A stretch of 64,000 bases of DNA from assembly GCF_000252445.1 (NCBI RefSeq), contig NC_017791.1, positions 1 to 64,000 of the forward strand, written 5' to 3'. This stretch comes from Deinococcus gobiensis I-0 (lineage in GTDB: Bacteria; Deinococcota; Deinococci; Deinococcales; Deinococcaceae). Below the pieces are notes generated by a model, which did not search any database, was not told where the DNA came from, and saw only the letters and a list, made by a program, of their open reading frames with translations. Below are positions 8,542 to 16,455 of the stretch, piece after piece (position 1 is the first letter of the stretch; every line of letters starts with the position of its first letter). Both the position numbers and the translations under genes were made by a program.

Positions 8542-8799
8542 ATGAGCGACACGATCCCCCCCGCCTCGGCCCACACCCTCCAGCCCCAGGACACCGCCCG
8601 CCCGATGAAGCGTGTGTTCAAGTTCGACGGCAAGGTCCTGGACGATCCCAACCCGAAGAGCACTCCCGAGCAGGTCAAGACCTTCTACGCCCCCACCTAT
8701 CCGGAACTACTGAACGCGGGCATCGGCTCCCCGGTCACCGATCTCCAGGCGGGCACGATCACCATCGAGTTCATCAAGTCGTTCGGCCGCAAGGGCTGA
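8542..8799 (+). CDS. PRTRC system protein C
   Basis: This is an 85-residue protein with the hallmark PRTRC-C sequence: KRVFKFDGKVLDDPNPKSTP, then VKTFYAPTYPELLNAG, and near the C-terminus TITIEFIKSFGRKG. The family average is about 70-80 residues, so it is full length. The start follows palindrome 3. It is the best anchor for calling this region a PRTRC cassette. It is an E2-like/ubiquitin-like small partner candidate by context only; its function is not established. Confidence 0.9.
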   Translation: MSDTIPPASAHTLQPQDTARPMKRVFKFDGKVLDDPNPKSTPEQVKTFYAPTYPELLNAGIGSPVTDLQAGTITIEFIKSFGRKG

Positions 8800-8804
8800 A
8801 CATC

Positions 8805-8831
8805 TGGCCCCATCGCGTCGGCGGTGGGGCA
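8805..8831 (+). promoter_or_regulatory. Imperfect palindrome before PRTRC F
   Basis: TGGCCCCA and TGGGGCA flank a long 12-nt loop. This is the weakest family member and is also further from its gene: the ATG at 8866 has its own AAGGAG at 8854-8859. Confidence 0.5.
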
Positions 8832-8865
8832 GTCCCGAGGTCCTCATGTCCCCCAAGGAGCCCAC

Positions 8866-10044
8866 ATGCCCCGCACCCAGCCCCAACCCACGCCCGCTGA
8901 CCCGCCCCGGCGCGCATCGCGAACCCCTCGTCATCGCCACATTGCCCCAGGATCTGCGCCTTCCCCACCTCCAGGCGACCCTGCGGACCTCGGGAGCCCA
9001 GGCGATGCAGGAACCCGTCCTCATTCCGCTCCTGCTTTAGCCCTGCCCACCCTGACGGCCATCCGGCCCCTGCTCTATACCCAGGACGTCGAGACCTATG
9101 AGGAACAACATCAGGGCAGGCTCCAGGCGCAGAGCCTCTATGCCTCCCTGATTCGCACCCTCCTGGGCAGCCTGTCCCCCATGCCCATCTCCCCAGACGA
9201 CGATCTCGTGGAGCGGCTGCACCAGGCCCTTGAGGAGCTGAGCCCGATGGCTGATTGGGGCGTTGAGGTCCAACCCGGTGAACACGGGGGCTTCGAATTT
9301 CGCATCGAGGCCCATCCTGGGTCGTACGCCAATCTCAGTCGACTGCATGGCGTTCTTCAGCGCCTGGATGACCGCGTCCTGCCCGGCATCTTGCATGCCA
9401 TCGAGCGGCTCTCGTACGGCGTTGCGCCTTCCGTTGGTCCCCACGGGGCCGAGGGCTACGCTGAGTATTGGTGGAGTCTCGACCGACTCTCGGAGTGCGA
9501 ACTGCCCGAGCGCTTTGAGAAGGACTACGACTTCACGACTCGCCAGACGCTGGTCCTGGCCCGACGTCTGGGCCTGTCGCACCAGTGGCAGGTTCGGGAC
9601 ATGACGCCCTGGCCGTACTTCCGATATGCCCTGGATACGGGCGGCACGATTGATCTCCTCGAAGCCCTGGGGGCATCGCCCAGGGCGGACCGGATGCGAC
9701 CAGTACTCCTGCAAGTGGCCGACCTCCTGCGGGAGTGTCAGACACTCCGGGCACAGCTGCCGGTGATGACCGACCAGGAGGACGAGCAGTGCAGCAGCCT
9801 CCTTCCGGCCTACGCGGTATACGGCGTCGTGCCGGGCGCGCAGTGTGCGGTATACGAGGTCATGAACGAGTTTCTGCAGTCCTACATGGAAGGGGGAGAG
9901 CATGAACCCTGCATGGTGCTGCACGTGGACGAGCGGCCGGAGACGCACGCGCGCCTCGTGCAGTACCTGCGGACCGCGCCGCAGCTGCTTCAGGTGCTCG
10001 ACCGTCTACGGCAGGTCCTCGTGGAGGCGGAAGCGCAGTGTTGA
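8866..10044 (+). CDS. PRTRC system protein F (first copy)
   Basis: This is a 392-residue protein. Residues 1-55 are Pro/Ala/Arg-rich and probably disordered; the folded part begins at LPTLTAIRPLLYTQDV. I call it F from its place between C and B and from similarity in layout to the second copy at 17477-18475 (a Trp/Tyr-rich central region, then a helical second half ending near LRQVLVEAEAQC). No catalytic motif is evident. The ATG at 8866 has an AAGGAG 7 nt upstream; an in-frame GTG at 8824 lies inside the palindrome. Confidence 0.6.
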   Translation: MPRTQPQPTPADPPRRASRTPRHRHIAPGSAPSPPPGDPADLGSPGDAGTRPHSAPALALPTLTAIRPLLYTQDVETYEEQHQGRLQAQSLYASLIRTLLGSLSPMPISPDDDLVERLHQALEELSPMADWGVEVQPGEHGGFEFRIEAHPGSYANLSRLHGVLQRLDDRVLPGILHAIERLSYGVAPSVGPHGAEGYAEYWWSLDRLSECELPERFEKDYDFTTRQTLVLARRLGLSHQWQVRDMTPWPYFRYALDTGGTIDLLEALGASPRADRMRPVLLQVADLLRECQTLRAQLPVMTDQEDEQCSSLLPAYAVYGVVPGAQCAVYEVMNEFLQSYMEGGEHEPCMVLHVDERPETHARLVQYLRTAPQLLQVLDRLRQVLVEAEAQC

Positions 10045-10048
10045 AGGT

Positions 10049-10078
10049 CTGGCCCCTCTCCAGCGGAGAGGGGGCCAG
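10049..10078 (+). promoter_or_regulatory. Pre-start palindrome 4, extended stem
   Basis: CTGGCCCCTCTCC, loop AGC, GGAGAGGGGGCCAG. The stem is extended to 13 bp or more by extra complementary bases, ending 9 nt before ATG 10088 (PRTRC B). Confidence 0.8.
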
Positions 10079-10087
10079 GGTGCAGGT

Positions 10088-10810
10088 ATGTCTTATGACC
10101 TCACGGCGCTCAATGCCGCCGCTCGGCCTGCACCTTTACGCCCGTTGCGTCCGACCCTGGCCGTCCTGATCTATGGCGAGGGTCCGCGGGCCCAATTGCT
10201 GAAACATCCAGTTCATGATCAGGACGAGGGGTACACGTTGGGTGCCGGCGCAGCGCTGAGCACCCGGGACCGCGATGGGCTGGTGAACTACGTGTGTGGC
10301 CATGGGCTGCGCTGGTCGAGTCCGCACACCCTGGCGACGGGCGCGAACGCCATGTGCTGGTGGCGACCGCCGGGCGTGCAGCCCCTCCTGTTCGAGGCGA
10401 AATACAAAGCGGTCGAGAGCATCGCGCGGCTCAGTGGGCGGCCGGTGCCTCATCCAGGGCTGGTGTTCTATGCGCAGCCGGGGAGCCTGTCCGTCTTCGC
10501 GGTGCGGGGGGCTGAGCGCCCGACCTCAGAGACGCCCCTGATGCACGCGCCGTTCTGGAATATGTTCAATACGGGTCAGATGTGCCAGGGGACGGTCGCC
10601 TACCCGCAGGAGATCACGGCCGCCACGCAGGACGCCTGGGAGGCGGTGTTCTTCAGCTCGCACTTCACGGGCGCCAGCCGGACGGACAAGTATATGGAGT
10701 GGGGCAGCAGCTATCAGGAGTTGCTGGAGCACGCCCTGAAGTTGGGGGTGTTCCCGGACGAGGTCCTGATGCCGACCAAGCGGACGCTGGCCCAGTACCT
10801 GGGCGGTTGA
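10088..10810 (+). CDS. PRTRC system protein B (first copy)
   Basis: This is a 240-residue protein with conserved PRTRC-B segments: MCWWRPPGVQPLLF near residue 95, PHPGLVFYAQPGSLSVFAV near 124, then the run APFWNMFNTGQMCQG and the FFSSHFTGASRTDKYMEWG block. The same blocks occur in order in the second B at 18510-19232, so the assignment is mutual. Function in the cassette is unknown. The start follows palindrome 4. There is an 80-nt gap to the next gene, occupied mostly by palindrome 5. Confidence 0.83.
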   Translation: MSYDLTALNAAARPAPLRPLRPTLAVLIYGEGPRAQLLKHPVHDQDEGYTLGAGAALSTRDRDGLVNYVCGHGLRWSSPHTLATGANAMCWWRPPGVQPLLFEAKYKAVESIARLSGRPVPHPGLVFYAQPGSLSVFAVRGAERPTSETPLMHAPFWNMFNTGQMCQGTVAYPQEITAATQDAWEAVFFSSHFTGASRTDKYMEWGSSYQELLEHALKLGVFPDEVLMPTKRTLAQYLGG

Positions 10811-10814
10811 GATC

Positions 10815-10834
10815 TGGCCCCGGATCTGGGGCCA
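10815..10834 (+). promoter_or_regulatory. Pre-start palindrome 5
   Basis: TGGCCCC, GGATCT loop, GGGGCCA, ending 10 nt before ATG 10845. Confidence 0.75.
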
Positions 10835-10844
10835 CTTCCTGCAT

Positions 10845-11174
10845 ATGCCGACGCCCTCCCCATCCAATCCCCTGGGCTTGTTCCCCGACAAGGTGGCCCT
10901 CACGCTCAATAGCGCGGTCGCGGGTCGCCGCCGCTGTTGTGTGCTCCTCCCGGGTCTGGATGTCTTCCTGACCCCGTACCGAGGTCGCGTGCGCCTGGAA
11001 GCCGAGCGGCCCGGCATGCTCGACCCCCAGCCCCGGGACTTCCTGCCTGTCCTGCGGCACCTCTGGCGTCTGGGCTACCGCTGGCGACGGGTGTACCCCC
11101 GCCGCCGTCCTCGCACCCACATCGTGCTGGAAGTGGATCACGCCCACTTCCGGGCGCGTCGAGCGATGAAGTAA
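10845..11174 (+). CDS. Small basic protein of unknown function
   Basis: This 109-residue protein is rich in Arg, with basic clusters at AGRRRC, YPRRRPRTH and FRARRAMK at the C-terminus. The net charge is strongly positive, so nucleic acid binding is possible. I do not recognise a family. It starts after palindrome 5 and precedes the helicase gene in the same orientation. Confidence 0.65.
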   Translation: MPTPSPSNPLGLFPDKVALTLNSAVAGRRRCCVLLPGLDVFLTPYRGRVRLEAERPGMLDPQPRDFLPVLRHLWRLGYRWRRVYPRRRPRTHIVLEVDHAHFRARRAMK

Positions 11175-11195
11175 GGCCTCACCTGTGGGCTGGAG

Positions 11196-11218
11196 GTCAC
11201 CCCAAGCGCACGTACGGT
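11196..11218 (+). promoter_or_regulatory. TACGGT box 1 (putative leaderless promoter/operator)
   Basis: GTCACCCCAAG-CGCACG-TACGGT lies with TACGGT ending 6 nt before ATG 11225. That spacing fits a -10 hexamer for a leaderless mRNA. The upstream 17 bp are conserved in three other places (12934, 21530, 44258). Confidence 0.6.
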
Positions 11219-11224
11219 GCCCCC

Positions 11225-12922
11225 ATGACGACCGACACTTCAGCTCTGGCCCCCGTCCCCGGGGGCCATCCCGAAGGTATGACGCTCCTCTTCGACGATC
11301 TCGAACCCGCCCAGCGCGGCAAGAAGATGACCATCCGTGCCAAGCGCACGCCCAGCCACTACCAACAAGCGGTACTCGACGACATCAGCGCGGGCGTGCA
11401 GGCCGTCCTGGTCTCCGCGACGGCAGGCAGTGGGAAGACCAGCCTGTTGGAGATGATCGCCACGCACCTCAAAGGGCAGGCCCTGCTGCCCAAAGGCGCG
11501 AAGGTCGGCTTCCTGAGCTACAACCAGCACATCGCCAAGGCCCTCCGGCAGGTCATTCCCCCAGAGTTTGACGTGCGCACCGTCAACAGCCTGGGCGACC
11601 AGATCATCCGCCTGAACCTGGCCGGGACGAAGTTCGAGCCGGAGAAGTACCGCCAGATCGTCCAGGGCGTCGTGGACGGGGCGGGGATCGCCTCACCCGC
11701 CGCCCGGCGTGAATTGCGGGAACGCCTCACGAGCACGGTCGAACTGCACGTGGGCCATGACCTGGGACTGAGACCTGACTTCGCCCAGTGGGTCGAGGTG
11801 ATGCTGGAGGTCGACGCGCCGATCATGGGGGCCGAGGACGCGCTGTACCGGTTCACGTCCAAGGTGTTACGCGAAGGCCTGGTGGCGTTGCGTGACGCCC
11901 ACGTGCGCAGCTTTCTCGATCAGGTCCTCGCGCCGAGTGTCTTCGGCTGGACGCTCCCACAGCCCTACGACTTTCTGCTCGTCGATGAGTTGCAAGACCT
12001 CTCCAGAGGCCAGCTGAATCTCATGCAGGCGGCCACCTCCACGCACAGCCGGGTCGTGGGCGTCGGCGACCGCCACCAGTCCCTGTACGCCTTCAACGGC
12101 GCGGACACCCAGAGCCTGCCGCGCTTCACGGCCCTATTTGGCGCCGTCGAGCGGCCCCTGTCGATCACCTACCGCTGCCCCAGGAAGCATGTGGCGCTCG
12201 CCCGCCACTACACGGATGCCATCGAGGCGGCCCCGCAGGCGCAGGAAGGCCTTCTGGAGGACCTGAGCAGCGAGCAGTTCGTGGACCTCGTGCGGCCGGG
12301 CGATCTCGTGTTGTGCCGGACGAACGCGCCGCTCGTCGAGTGGTGTTACCGCCTGATCGCCGAGCGCAAGCCGGCGATGGTGCGCGGGCGGGACCTGGCC
12401 AAGACCCTGGTGGCCTTCGCCCGTGACGCGGCCACCTTCAATGGCACGAAACCCTGCCGGGAGAAACTGCAGGACCGCCTGCCAGTCAATACCCCCGCGT
12501 TCCTCGCGCAACTCAATGCCTACGCGGAGGTCCTGGCGCAGAAGTACACGCGGGAGGCCGAGCGGGACGGCAAAGAGCCCGACATGCGGATCGCCGCCCT
12601 CGCCGACCGGATTCAGGCCGTGCTGCTGGTCTTGGAGAAGTCCGGCGCGCAGACCCTGAACGACCTGGTTGAGGCGATTCGGCTGTTGTGCGCGGGGGAC
12701 CCGGAGCGGTCCATCGTCCTGACGACGGTGCACGGCGCGAAAGGGCTGGAAGCCAAGCGGGTGTTCATCGTGGAGCCGGACCTGTTGCCGCACCCGAAGG
12801 CCACGTCCGCGCAGGCGCAGGAGACGGAACGCTGCGTGCAGTTCGTGGCGTTCACCCGGGCGAAGGAGGCGCTGTACTTCGTGGACCCGTCCGAGAGCCG
12901 GCTGCCGCTCGCGCAGGGGTAA
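11225..12922 (+). CDS. UvrD/Rep-like DNA helicase
   Basis: This is a 565-residue superfamily 1 helicase. Walker A is SATAGSGKT at about 64-72 and Walker B FLLVDELQD near 250. Motif III-like VGVGDRHQSLYAFNGAD lies near 280, motif V-like TTVHGAKGLEAKRVF near 500, and motif VI-like FVAFTRAKEALY near 540. The Gln-rich first motif seen upstream of Walker A (SHYQQAVLD) fits SF1. It is shorter than chromosomal UvrD. Two in-frame ATGs exist: 11225 after the TACGGT box and 11279 after palindrome 6, which lies inside the first 18 codons. A replication or repair role for the replicon is likely. Confidence 0.85.
   Translation: MTTDTSALAPVPGGHPEGMTLLFDDLEPAQRGKKMTIRAKRTPSHYQQAVLDDISAGVQAVLVSATAGSGKTSLLEMIATHLKGQALLPKGAKVGFLSYNQHIAKALRQVIPPEFDVRTVNSLGDQIIRLNLAGTKFEPEKYRQIVQGVVDGAGIASPAARRELRERLTSTVELHVGHDLGLRPDFAQWVEVMLEVDAPIMGAEDALYRFTSKVLREGLVALRDAHVRSFLDQVLAPSVFGWTLPQPYDFLLVDELQDLSRGQLNLMQAATSTHSRVVGVGDRHQSLYAFNGADTQSLPRFTALFGAVERPLSITYRCPRKHVALARHYTDAIEAAPQAQEGLLEDLSSEQFVDLVRPGDLVLCRTNAPLVEWCYRLIAERKPAMVRGRDLAKTLVAFARDAATFNGTKPCREKLQDRLPVNTPAFLAQLNAYAEVLAQKYTREAERDGKEPDMRIAALADRIQAVLLVLEKSGAQTLNDLVEAIRLLCAGDPERSIVLTTVHGAKGLEAKRVFIVEPDLLPHPKATSAQAQETERCVQFVAFTRAKEALYFVDPSESRLPLAQG
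11247..11268 (+). promoter_or_regulatory. Pre-start palindrome 6
   Basis: TGGCCCCCG, loop TCCC, CGGGGGCCA, ending 10 nt before the second in-frame ATG (11279) of the helicase. It sits inside the reading frame opened at 11225. Confidence 0.75.
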
Positions 12923-12933
12923 GGTTTTCGCGC

Positions 12934-12956
12934 GTCACCCCAAGCGCACCTACGGT
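12934..12956 (+). promoter_or_regulatory. TACGGT box 2 (putative leaderless promoter/operator)
   Basis: GTCACCCCAAG-CGCACC-TACGGT ends 6 nt before ATG 12963. It is almost identical to box 1 over 23 positions although the surrounding sequence differs. Confidence 0.62.
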
Positions 12957-12962
12957 GAAGGT

Positions 12963-13811
12963 ATGCCGACTGCACCTGCCTCCTCGCTCAGGTCTGGCCC
13001 CGAGGGACGGGGCCACGCCGCCCCCATGATCACGTCCTTTCGTTTCCTGACCCCGGCGCAGGCCGAGCAGCTCCTCACGCGCATCGAGGCGGTGGGTGGG
13101 GAGGCCACCACCCAGCAACTGGCCTCCTGCCTGGGTCTGAGCCTGCCCCACCTGCGCCCGATGCTGGGAGAGCTGGTCGACCGGGGCGTGCTGCGGCGCG
13201 TTCAAGCGCTGGGGCAGGACCGCGCCCGGTATGCCCCAGGGGCAGGGCCGATCAACCCGGTGCTCGTGCGGGAGGCCTTGCGGGCGCCCTTACTCCAGGC
13301 GTTGACCAGGGGGCCGGCGATCCTCTCGGCACTGGCCGCGCGCCTGGAGGCGAGCGCGGAGGAGATCGAAGCGACTGGCTTGACGCTGGCCGCGGAGGGG
13401 GAGGTCACGGTGAGCTTCGTGGGGGCGCTGACGATCCTGCGGCGGAGCACGACGCCGCTGCCGCTGGCATCCTCATCGCGTCAGAAGTTATGGTTTGAGT
13501 CCCCACCCGTGTCTCTCTTCGAGTGGCAGGAAGCGACGCCGCCCCGGTTCATGCCTCCCACAGCCCAGCCCCCTGTGCGTGCGGAAGCCTTATCTGTGCC
13601 TGAGTGTGCCCCCGAGGTCGCTCCGTTGCCGTCTCCTGCCCGTCCACGGCCCTACGTCACCCTGGAGCTGGAGCGGGAACTGCGTCGGCTGCTCCCCCCG
13701 GCGATGAGGTACAAGCCTGGAGAGACGGCGCGTGTCGCGGCCCACTTCAGCCTGAGTGTCGCCCAGGTGTGCCGAGCGCTCGCCCGCGTCCCCAAGGAGG
13801 GACCTGCATGA
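12963..13811 (+). CDS. Winged-helix DNA-binding protein
   Basis: This is a 282-residue protein. Residues 22-85 look like a MarR/IclR-type winged helix (FLTPAQAEQLLTRIEAVGG, then TQQLASCLGLSLPHLRPMLG, then LVDRGVLRRV). A second weaker one follows at 100-150. After a Pro-rich linker, the C-terminus carries another HTH-like segment (GETARVAAHFSLSVAQVCRAL). It may be a replicon regulator or initiator-like protein; neither is proven. The start is ambiguous between ATG 12963 (after the TACGGT box) and ATG 13026 (after palindrome 7), both in frame. The stop overlaps the next ATG. Confidence 0.7.
   Translation: MPTAPASSLRSGPEGRGHAAPMITSFRFLTPAQAEQLLTRIEAVGGEATTQQLASCLGLSLPHLRPMLGELVDRGVLRRVQALGQDRARYAPGAGPINPVLVREALRAPLLQALTRGPAILSALAARLEASAEEIEATGLTLAAEGEVTVSFVGALTILRRSTTPLPLASSSRQKLWFESPPVSLFEWQEATPPRFMPPTAQPPVRAEALSVPECAPEVAPLPSPARPRPYVTLELERELRRLLPPAMRYKPGETARVAAHFSLSVAQVCRALARVPKEGPA
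12995..13015 (+). promoter_or_regulatory. Pre-start palindrome 7
   Basis: TGGCCCCG, AGGGA loop, CGGGGCCA, ending 10 nt before the in-frame ATG 13026. Confidence 0.75.
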
Positions 13812-13954
13812 CCACCCTGCATGAACTCCTCGCGCCGCTGGCCCTCCTCACGCACGCCGCGTCACCCGAGCAGCAGGCCCGTCTGAGCCGGGGCGTCCTC
13901 GCCGACCTCATGGGCCGCCCCGCGCCCCTGAGTGCCCAGCGGGACCCCGTGTAG
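13808..13954 (+). CDS. Small protein, 48 residues, unknown
   Basis: The ATG overlaps the previous TGA (ATGA), a common coupled arrangement in this block. The product (MTTLHELLAPLALLTHAA...) is one or two helices, with no recognised motif. It is preceded by AAGGAGG 5 nt upstream of the ATG, an unusually good Shine-Dalgarno for this region. Confidence 0.6.
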   Translation: MTTLHELLAPLALLTHAASPEQQARLSRGVLADLMGRPAPLSAQRDPV

Positions 13955-14011
13955 CCGGATCTCCTGAAGTGCCTGCCCGCCTGCCCGTCACGGGGCGTAG
14001 AGCGGCCCTGG

Positions 14012-14485
14012 ATGGATGGGTATGAGGAACCGTTCCTGCAGGTGTTGATGCCAGCGGCGGGCCTGGAGGTGGAGGAATCGCAGTTCCTGAGACTCCAAGC
14101 CGAGTGGGGCGCGGAGGAAACGCTCCTCGGCTGGACGGTGCTGCACGAGGACCAGCTCTGCCTGGCGATCAGGCCGCAGGCGTACCGCGAAGCGGGGGAG
14201 GCGGTGCCGGAGTTTCTGATGGCCTTTCAGGGGTTGTGCCGGCTGGCGTGCCCCCCGGAGGACGCACAGAAGGTGTGCCAGGCGTGGCCCTCGCCGATGC
14301 TTCTGGCGGCCGTCACAGTGGCCTACGAGAAGCGATCTGCCCTGACGCGATCCCCCTGGCTGTACGTGATGGGCATCCTGCACCACTGGGAACGGTCGCA
14401 GGCGAATTGGACGCGGCAACTGGAGGCGAGTTCTGGCCCCCTGGAGGGGCCAGGCATCGCGCATGAAGAAGTTCCAGCTGCTTAA
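14012..14485 (+). CDS. Unknown protein, 157 residues
   Basis: This is an unrecognised protein with a mixed alpha/beta look (QVLMPAAGLEVEESQFLRL; LGWTVLHEDQLCLAI). Codon use is typical of the block. Its last 8 codons overlap the start of the next gene in another frame, and palindrome 8 lies within its 3' end. The start at ATG 14012 is the first clear in-frame ATG; there is no obvious ribosome site. Confidence 0.6.
   Translation: MDGYEEPFLQVLMPAAGLEVEESQFLRLQAEWGAEETLLGWTVLHEDQLCLAIRPQAYREAGEAVPEFLMAFQGLCRLACPPEDAQKVCQAWPSPMLLAAVTVAYEKRSALTRSPWLYVMGILHHWERSQANWTRQLEASSGPLEGPGIAHEEVPAA
14433..14453 (+). promoter_or_regulatory. Pre-start palindrome 8
   Basis: CTGGCCCC, loop CTGGA, GGGGCCAG, ending 9 nt before ATG 14463, inside the 3' end of the preceding gene. 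Confidence 0.75.
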
Positions 14486-14864
14486 GCTTCCGCCGGATCT
14501 GCTGCCCGCCTTGCTCGAACCCCTGGTGATCAATCCAGGACCGGGCCATCCGCCGTCGTTCACCTGTCGGCACTGTGCGGCAACCTGGGAGGACGTGAAT
14601 CAGGAGAGGCACGAGCGGGACTGTGTCGTCGGACGTGCGAAGCAGGCGATGCGTCTCGCCGAGCAGCCCGCCCTGGCGCCCGTGTACCGGCATCAGCGCT
14701 TCCCTGGCCACAGTGCCCGGGTGCTGTACTGGGGCGAGGGACTCCCCGGGAAACAGATCGTGCTGCTCCAGGAGCGGCAAGGAGACGATCCCACGTGTAC
14801 GCTCACGCAGATGTCTGAGGACACCTTCCTTGGCACGTACCTCGTCACGCTGACTGGCCCATAA
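14463..14864 (+). CDS. Zinc-finger protein of unknown function
   Basis: This is a 133-residue protein. Residues 38-59 read FTCRHC, a 13-residue gap, then HERDC, giving a CxxC...HxxxC zinc site. The rest is unrecognised. It begins after palindrome 8 and overlaps the previous gene by 23 bp. Confidence 0.65.
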   Translation: MKKFQLLKLPPDLLPALLEPLVINPGPGHPPSFTCRHCAATWEDVNQERHERDCVVGRAKQAMRLAEQPALAPVYRHQRFPGHSARVLYWGEGLPGKQIVLLQERQGDDPTCTLTQMSEDTFLGTYLVTLTGP

Positions 14865-14874
14865 TCGGCACGGC

Positions 14875-15129
14875 ATGCACCTGGCGACCTGGACCACGAC
14901 CCAACTGATCAAGCAGCTGGCCGACTTCTATGCGGCCGACCAGCGGGACGAGGTGCGCCTGCCACGCTTACGCCGCGCGCTCGGGGACTATTTGGGGTGC
15001 CATCCGGAAGTGCTGGAGCAGGTATGGGCGGCCTGGGAAACGGAATTGGCGCTGACCGGCCAGCCGGTGGGGAAGATCGGATACTGGCTGGCGGTGGGTT
15101 TTCCGGAGCCGCGACCTGAAGATTCCTGA
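14875..15129 (+). CDS. Small unknown protein, 84 residues
   Basis: This is an unrecognised, mostly helical protein (TTTQLIKQLADFYAAD; LRRALGDYLGCHPEVLEQVW). CATAAT, 10 nt before the ATG, could be a -10 element for a very short leader. It is one of the few genes in the block without a palindrome. Confidence 0.6.
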   Translation: MHLATWTTTQLIKQLADFYAADQRDEVRLPRLRRALGDYLGCHPEVLEQVWAAWETELALTGQPVGKIGYWLAVGFPEPRPEDS

Positions 15130-15168
15130 AACTTGCGTTTGGGACGGGGAAGTCTCAGGATGCCGGGT

Positions 15169-15540
15169 ATGACGAAAAAGTCGACGAAGGCCGCGCCCAA
15201 GGCCGCACCGAAAGCCACCCCCAAGGCTACCCCTGCGCCGGTGGCCGCCGCGCCGGTGGAACGGAACAAGCTCGCGAAAACGCAACTGGCGGACCTGATC
15301 GCCGAGAAGTCCGGCCTGACGCGCAAGCAGAGTAGCGAGATGTTCGATGCGACGGTCGAAATCATTCTCGACGCGCTCAAGAGTGGGAAAGTGGTCGGGC
15401 TGCCGGGTCTGGGCACCTTGAGTGTCAAGGAGACGGCGGCGCGCACGGGCGTCCGCCCAGGGACGAGCGAGAAGATTCAGATCCCCGCTGGCAAGAAGGT
15501 CGCCTTCAAGGTCGCGGTGACCCTCAAAGACGCGCTGTAA
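15169..15540 (+). CDS. hup: HU-family nucleoid protein with basic N-terminal arm
   Basis: This is a 123-residue protein. The N-terminal 35 residues are a Lys/Ala/Pro repeat ([20 protein letters not shown]), the extension typical of Deinococcus HU. The HU fold follows ([37 protein letters not shown] with the DNA-binding arm). A replicon-encoded HU paralog could help plasmid partition or initiation. The ATG at 15169 gives the canonical MTKKS start; an ATG three codons upstream (15160) is possible. A strong terminator follows. Confidence 0.88.
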   Translation: MTKKSTKAAPKAAPKATPKATPAPVAAAPVERNKLAKTQLADLIAEKSGLTRKQSSEMFDATVEIILDALKSGKVVGLPGLGTLSVKETAARTGVRPGTSEKIQIPAGKKVAFKVAVTLKDAL

Positions 15541-15552
15541 GCGCACGGGAAC

Positions 15553-15590
15553 AGAGAAGAGGGAGGCCATTCGAGCCTCCCTCTTCTCTT
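15553..15590. terminator. Bidirectional terminator between hup and nucS
   Basis: There is a perfect 15-bp inverted repeat, AGAGAAGAGGGAGGC / GCCTCCCTCTTCTCT, with a 7-nt loop, between convergent genes. The A/G-rich arm gives a U/C-rich tail in both directions. Confidence 0.85.
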
Positions 15591-15592
15591 GT

Positions 15593-16366
15593 TCAGTCGA
15601 AGAGCGAGGGTTGCGCGGACGCGCTTCCTACGGGTGCCGTGGCACTCGGCAATGCCGAAACTTCTCGGAACTCCAGGCCTCGGCTCTCCAACTCCAGCCG
15701 CGCCGGCGTCGTGATGGACGGTGCGGCCAGGATGCCCCGCACCACTGCCCGCTTCCCCAACTTCTGCTCCACCGACCGCACATACCGCGCGAGCTGCGAC
15801 ACCGCATGTTGCGTGGCCCGGCCGCGCTTCAATTCCACCACCACATACCGCCCCTGCGCGTCCTGGGCGTACAGGTCGATGCCACCCGACTCGACCATCA
15901 GCTCCCGGTTCAGCACCCGCAAGCCCGGCTCGATCAACTCCGGGTGCTCCGCCAAGGTCTGCTGCATCTGTGCCTCTGACCCCTGGAGTACAAAGCCTCC
16001 GGCCTGTGCCAGCTCCAGCGCGAGGGCCATCTGGGGCTCCAGGAAGACCACCTGCACCAGTTCCTCCGGGCTGCGCCGCGAGGCCAGCAGCATGCAGACA
16101 TCCTCATCCACCCGCGCGGTGATGCTATCCGTCTTCGGCTGCCAGTTCATCGGCTTGATGCCCGTCGGATGATGAATCTGGAGACTCCCGTCCTGCTTGA
16201 TGAGCACCAGATACGTCCCCACGTCGGCGGTACTCGCTGCCCGGCCTTGATAGGTCACCTCCGCGAGCCCGGCCACCTGCACCAGGCAGTCCCGTGAGCG
16301 CGTGTAGCGGTTGAGGAACGCCGCGAGGTCGGCTGGGGCAGGGGAGAGCAGCTGGTCACGGATCAC
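15593..16366 (-). CDS. nucS: NucS/EndoMS-family endonuclease
   Basis: This is a 257-residue protein. The C-terminal nuclease core contains GGIDLYAQDAQGRYVVVELK, the D-ExK restriction-like motif of NucS/EndoMS, which cuts at mismatches or branched DNA. The N-terminal half matches the dimer/ssDNA-binding domain (TSRRSPEEL-like region, DGSLQIHHPTG). The last residues, QPSLFD, resemble the clamp-binding QxxLF motif that couples the enzyme to the sliding clamp. It is the only minus-strand gene inside the block and is convergent with hup, sharing its terminator. Confidence 0.88.
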   Translation of the reverse strand: MIRDQLLSPAPADLAAFLNRYTRSRDCLVQVAGLAEVTYQGRAASTADVGTYLVLIKQDGSLQIHHPTGIKPMNWQPKTDSITARVDEDVCMLLASRRSPEELVQVVFLEPQMALALELAQAGGFVLQGSEAQMQQTLAEHPELIEPGLRVLNRELMVESGGIDLYAQDAQGRYVVVELKRGRATQHAVSQLARYVRSVEQKLGKRAVVRGILAAPSITTPARLELESRGLEFREVSALPSATAPVGSASAQPSLFD

Positions 16367-16418
16367 GCCCCCGTCATACCGCGTTCCCCTGCGCGCCGCC
16401 GTGGTGCGTTCCGCAGTT

Positions 16419-16446
16419 CTGGCCCCACCGCGGGCGGCGGGGCCAG
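16419..16446 (+). promoter_or_regulatory. Pre-start palindrome 9
   Basis: CTGGCCCC, a 12-nt GC-rich loop, GGGGCCAG, ending 9 nt before ATG 16456 (ThiF). It lies in the divergent nucS-ThiF intergenic region. Confidence 0.75.
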
Positions 16447-16455
16447 GACGCGCCT

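Noticed and set aside
8846..9040. ATG 8846 opening a 64-codon frame before PRTRC F
   Set aside because: It overlaps the F gene in another frame with poor codon use; ATG 8866 with AAGGAG is better supported.
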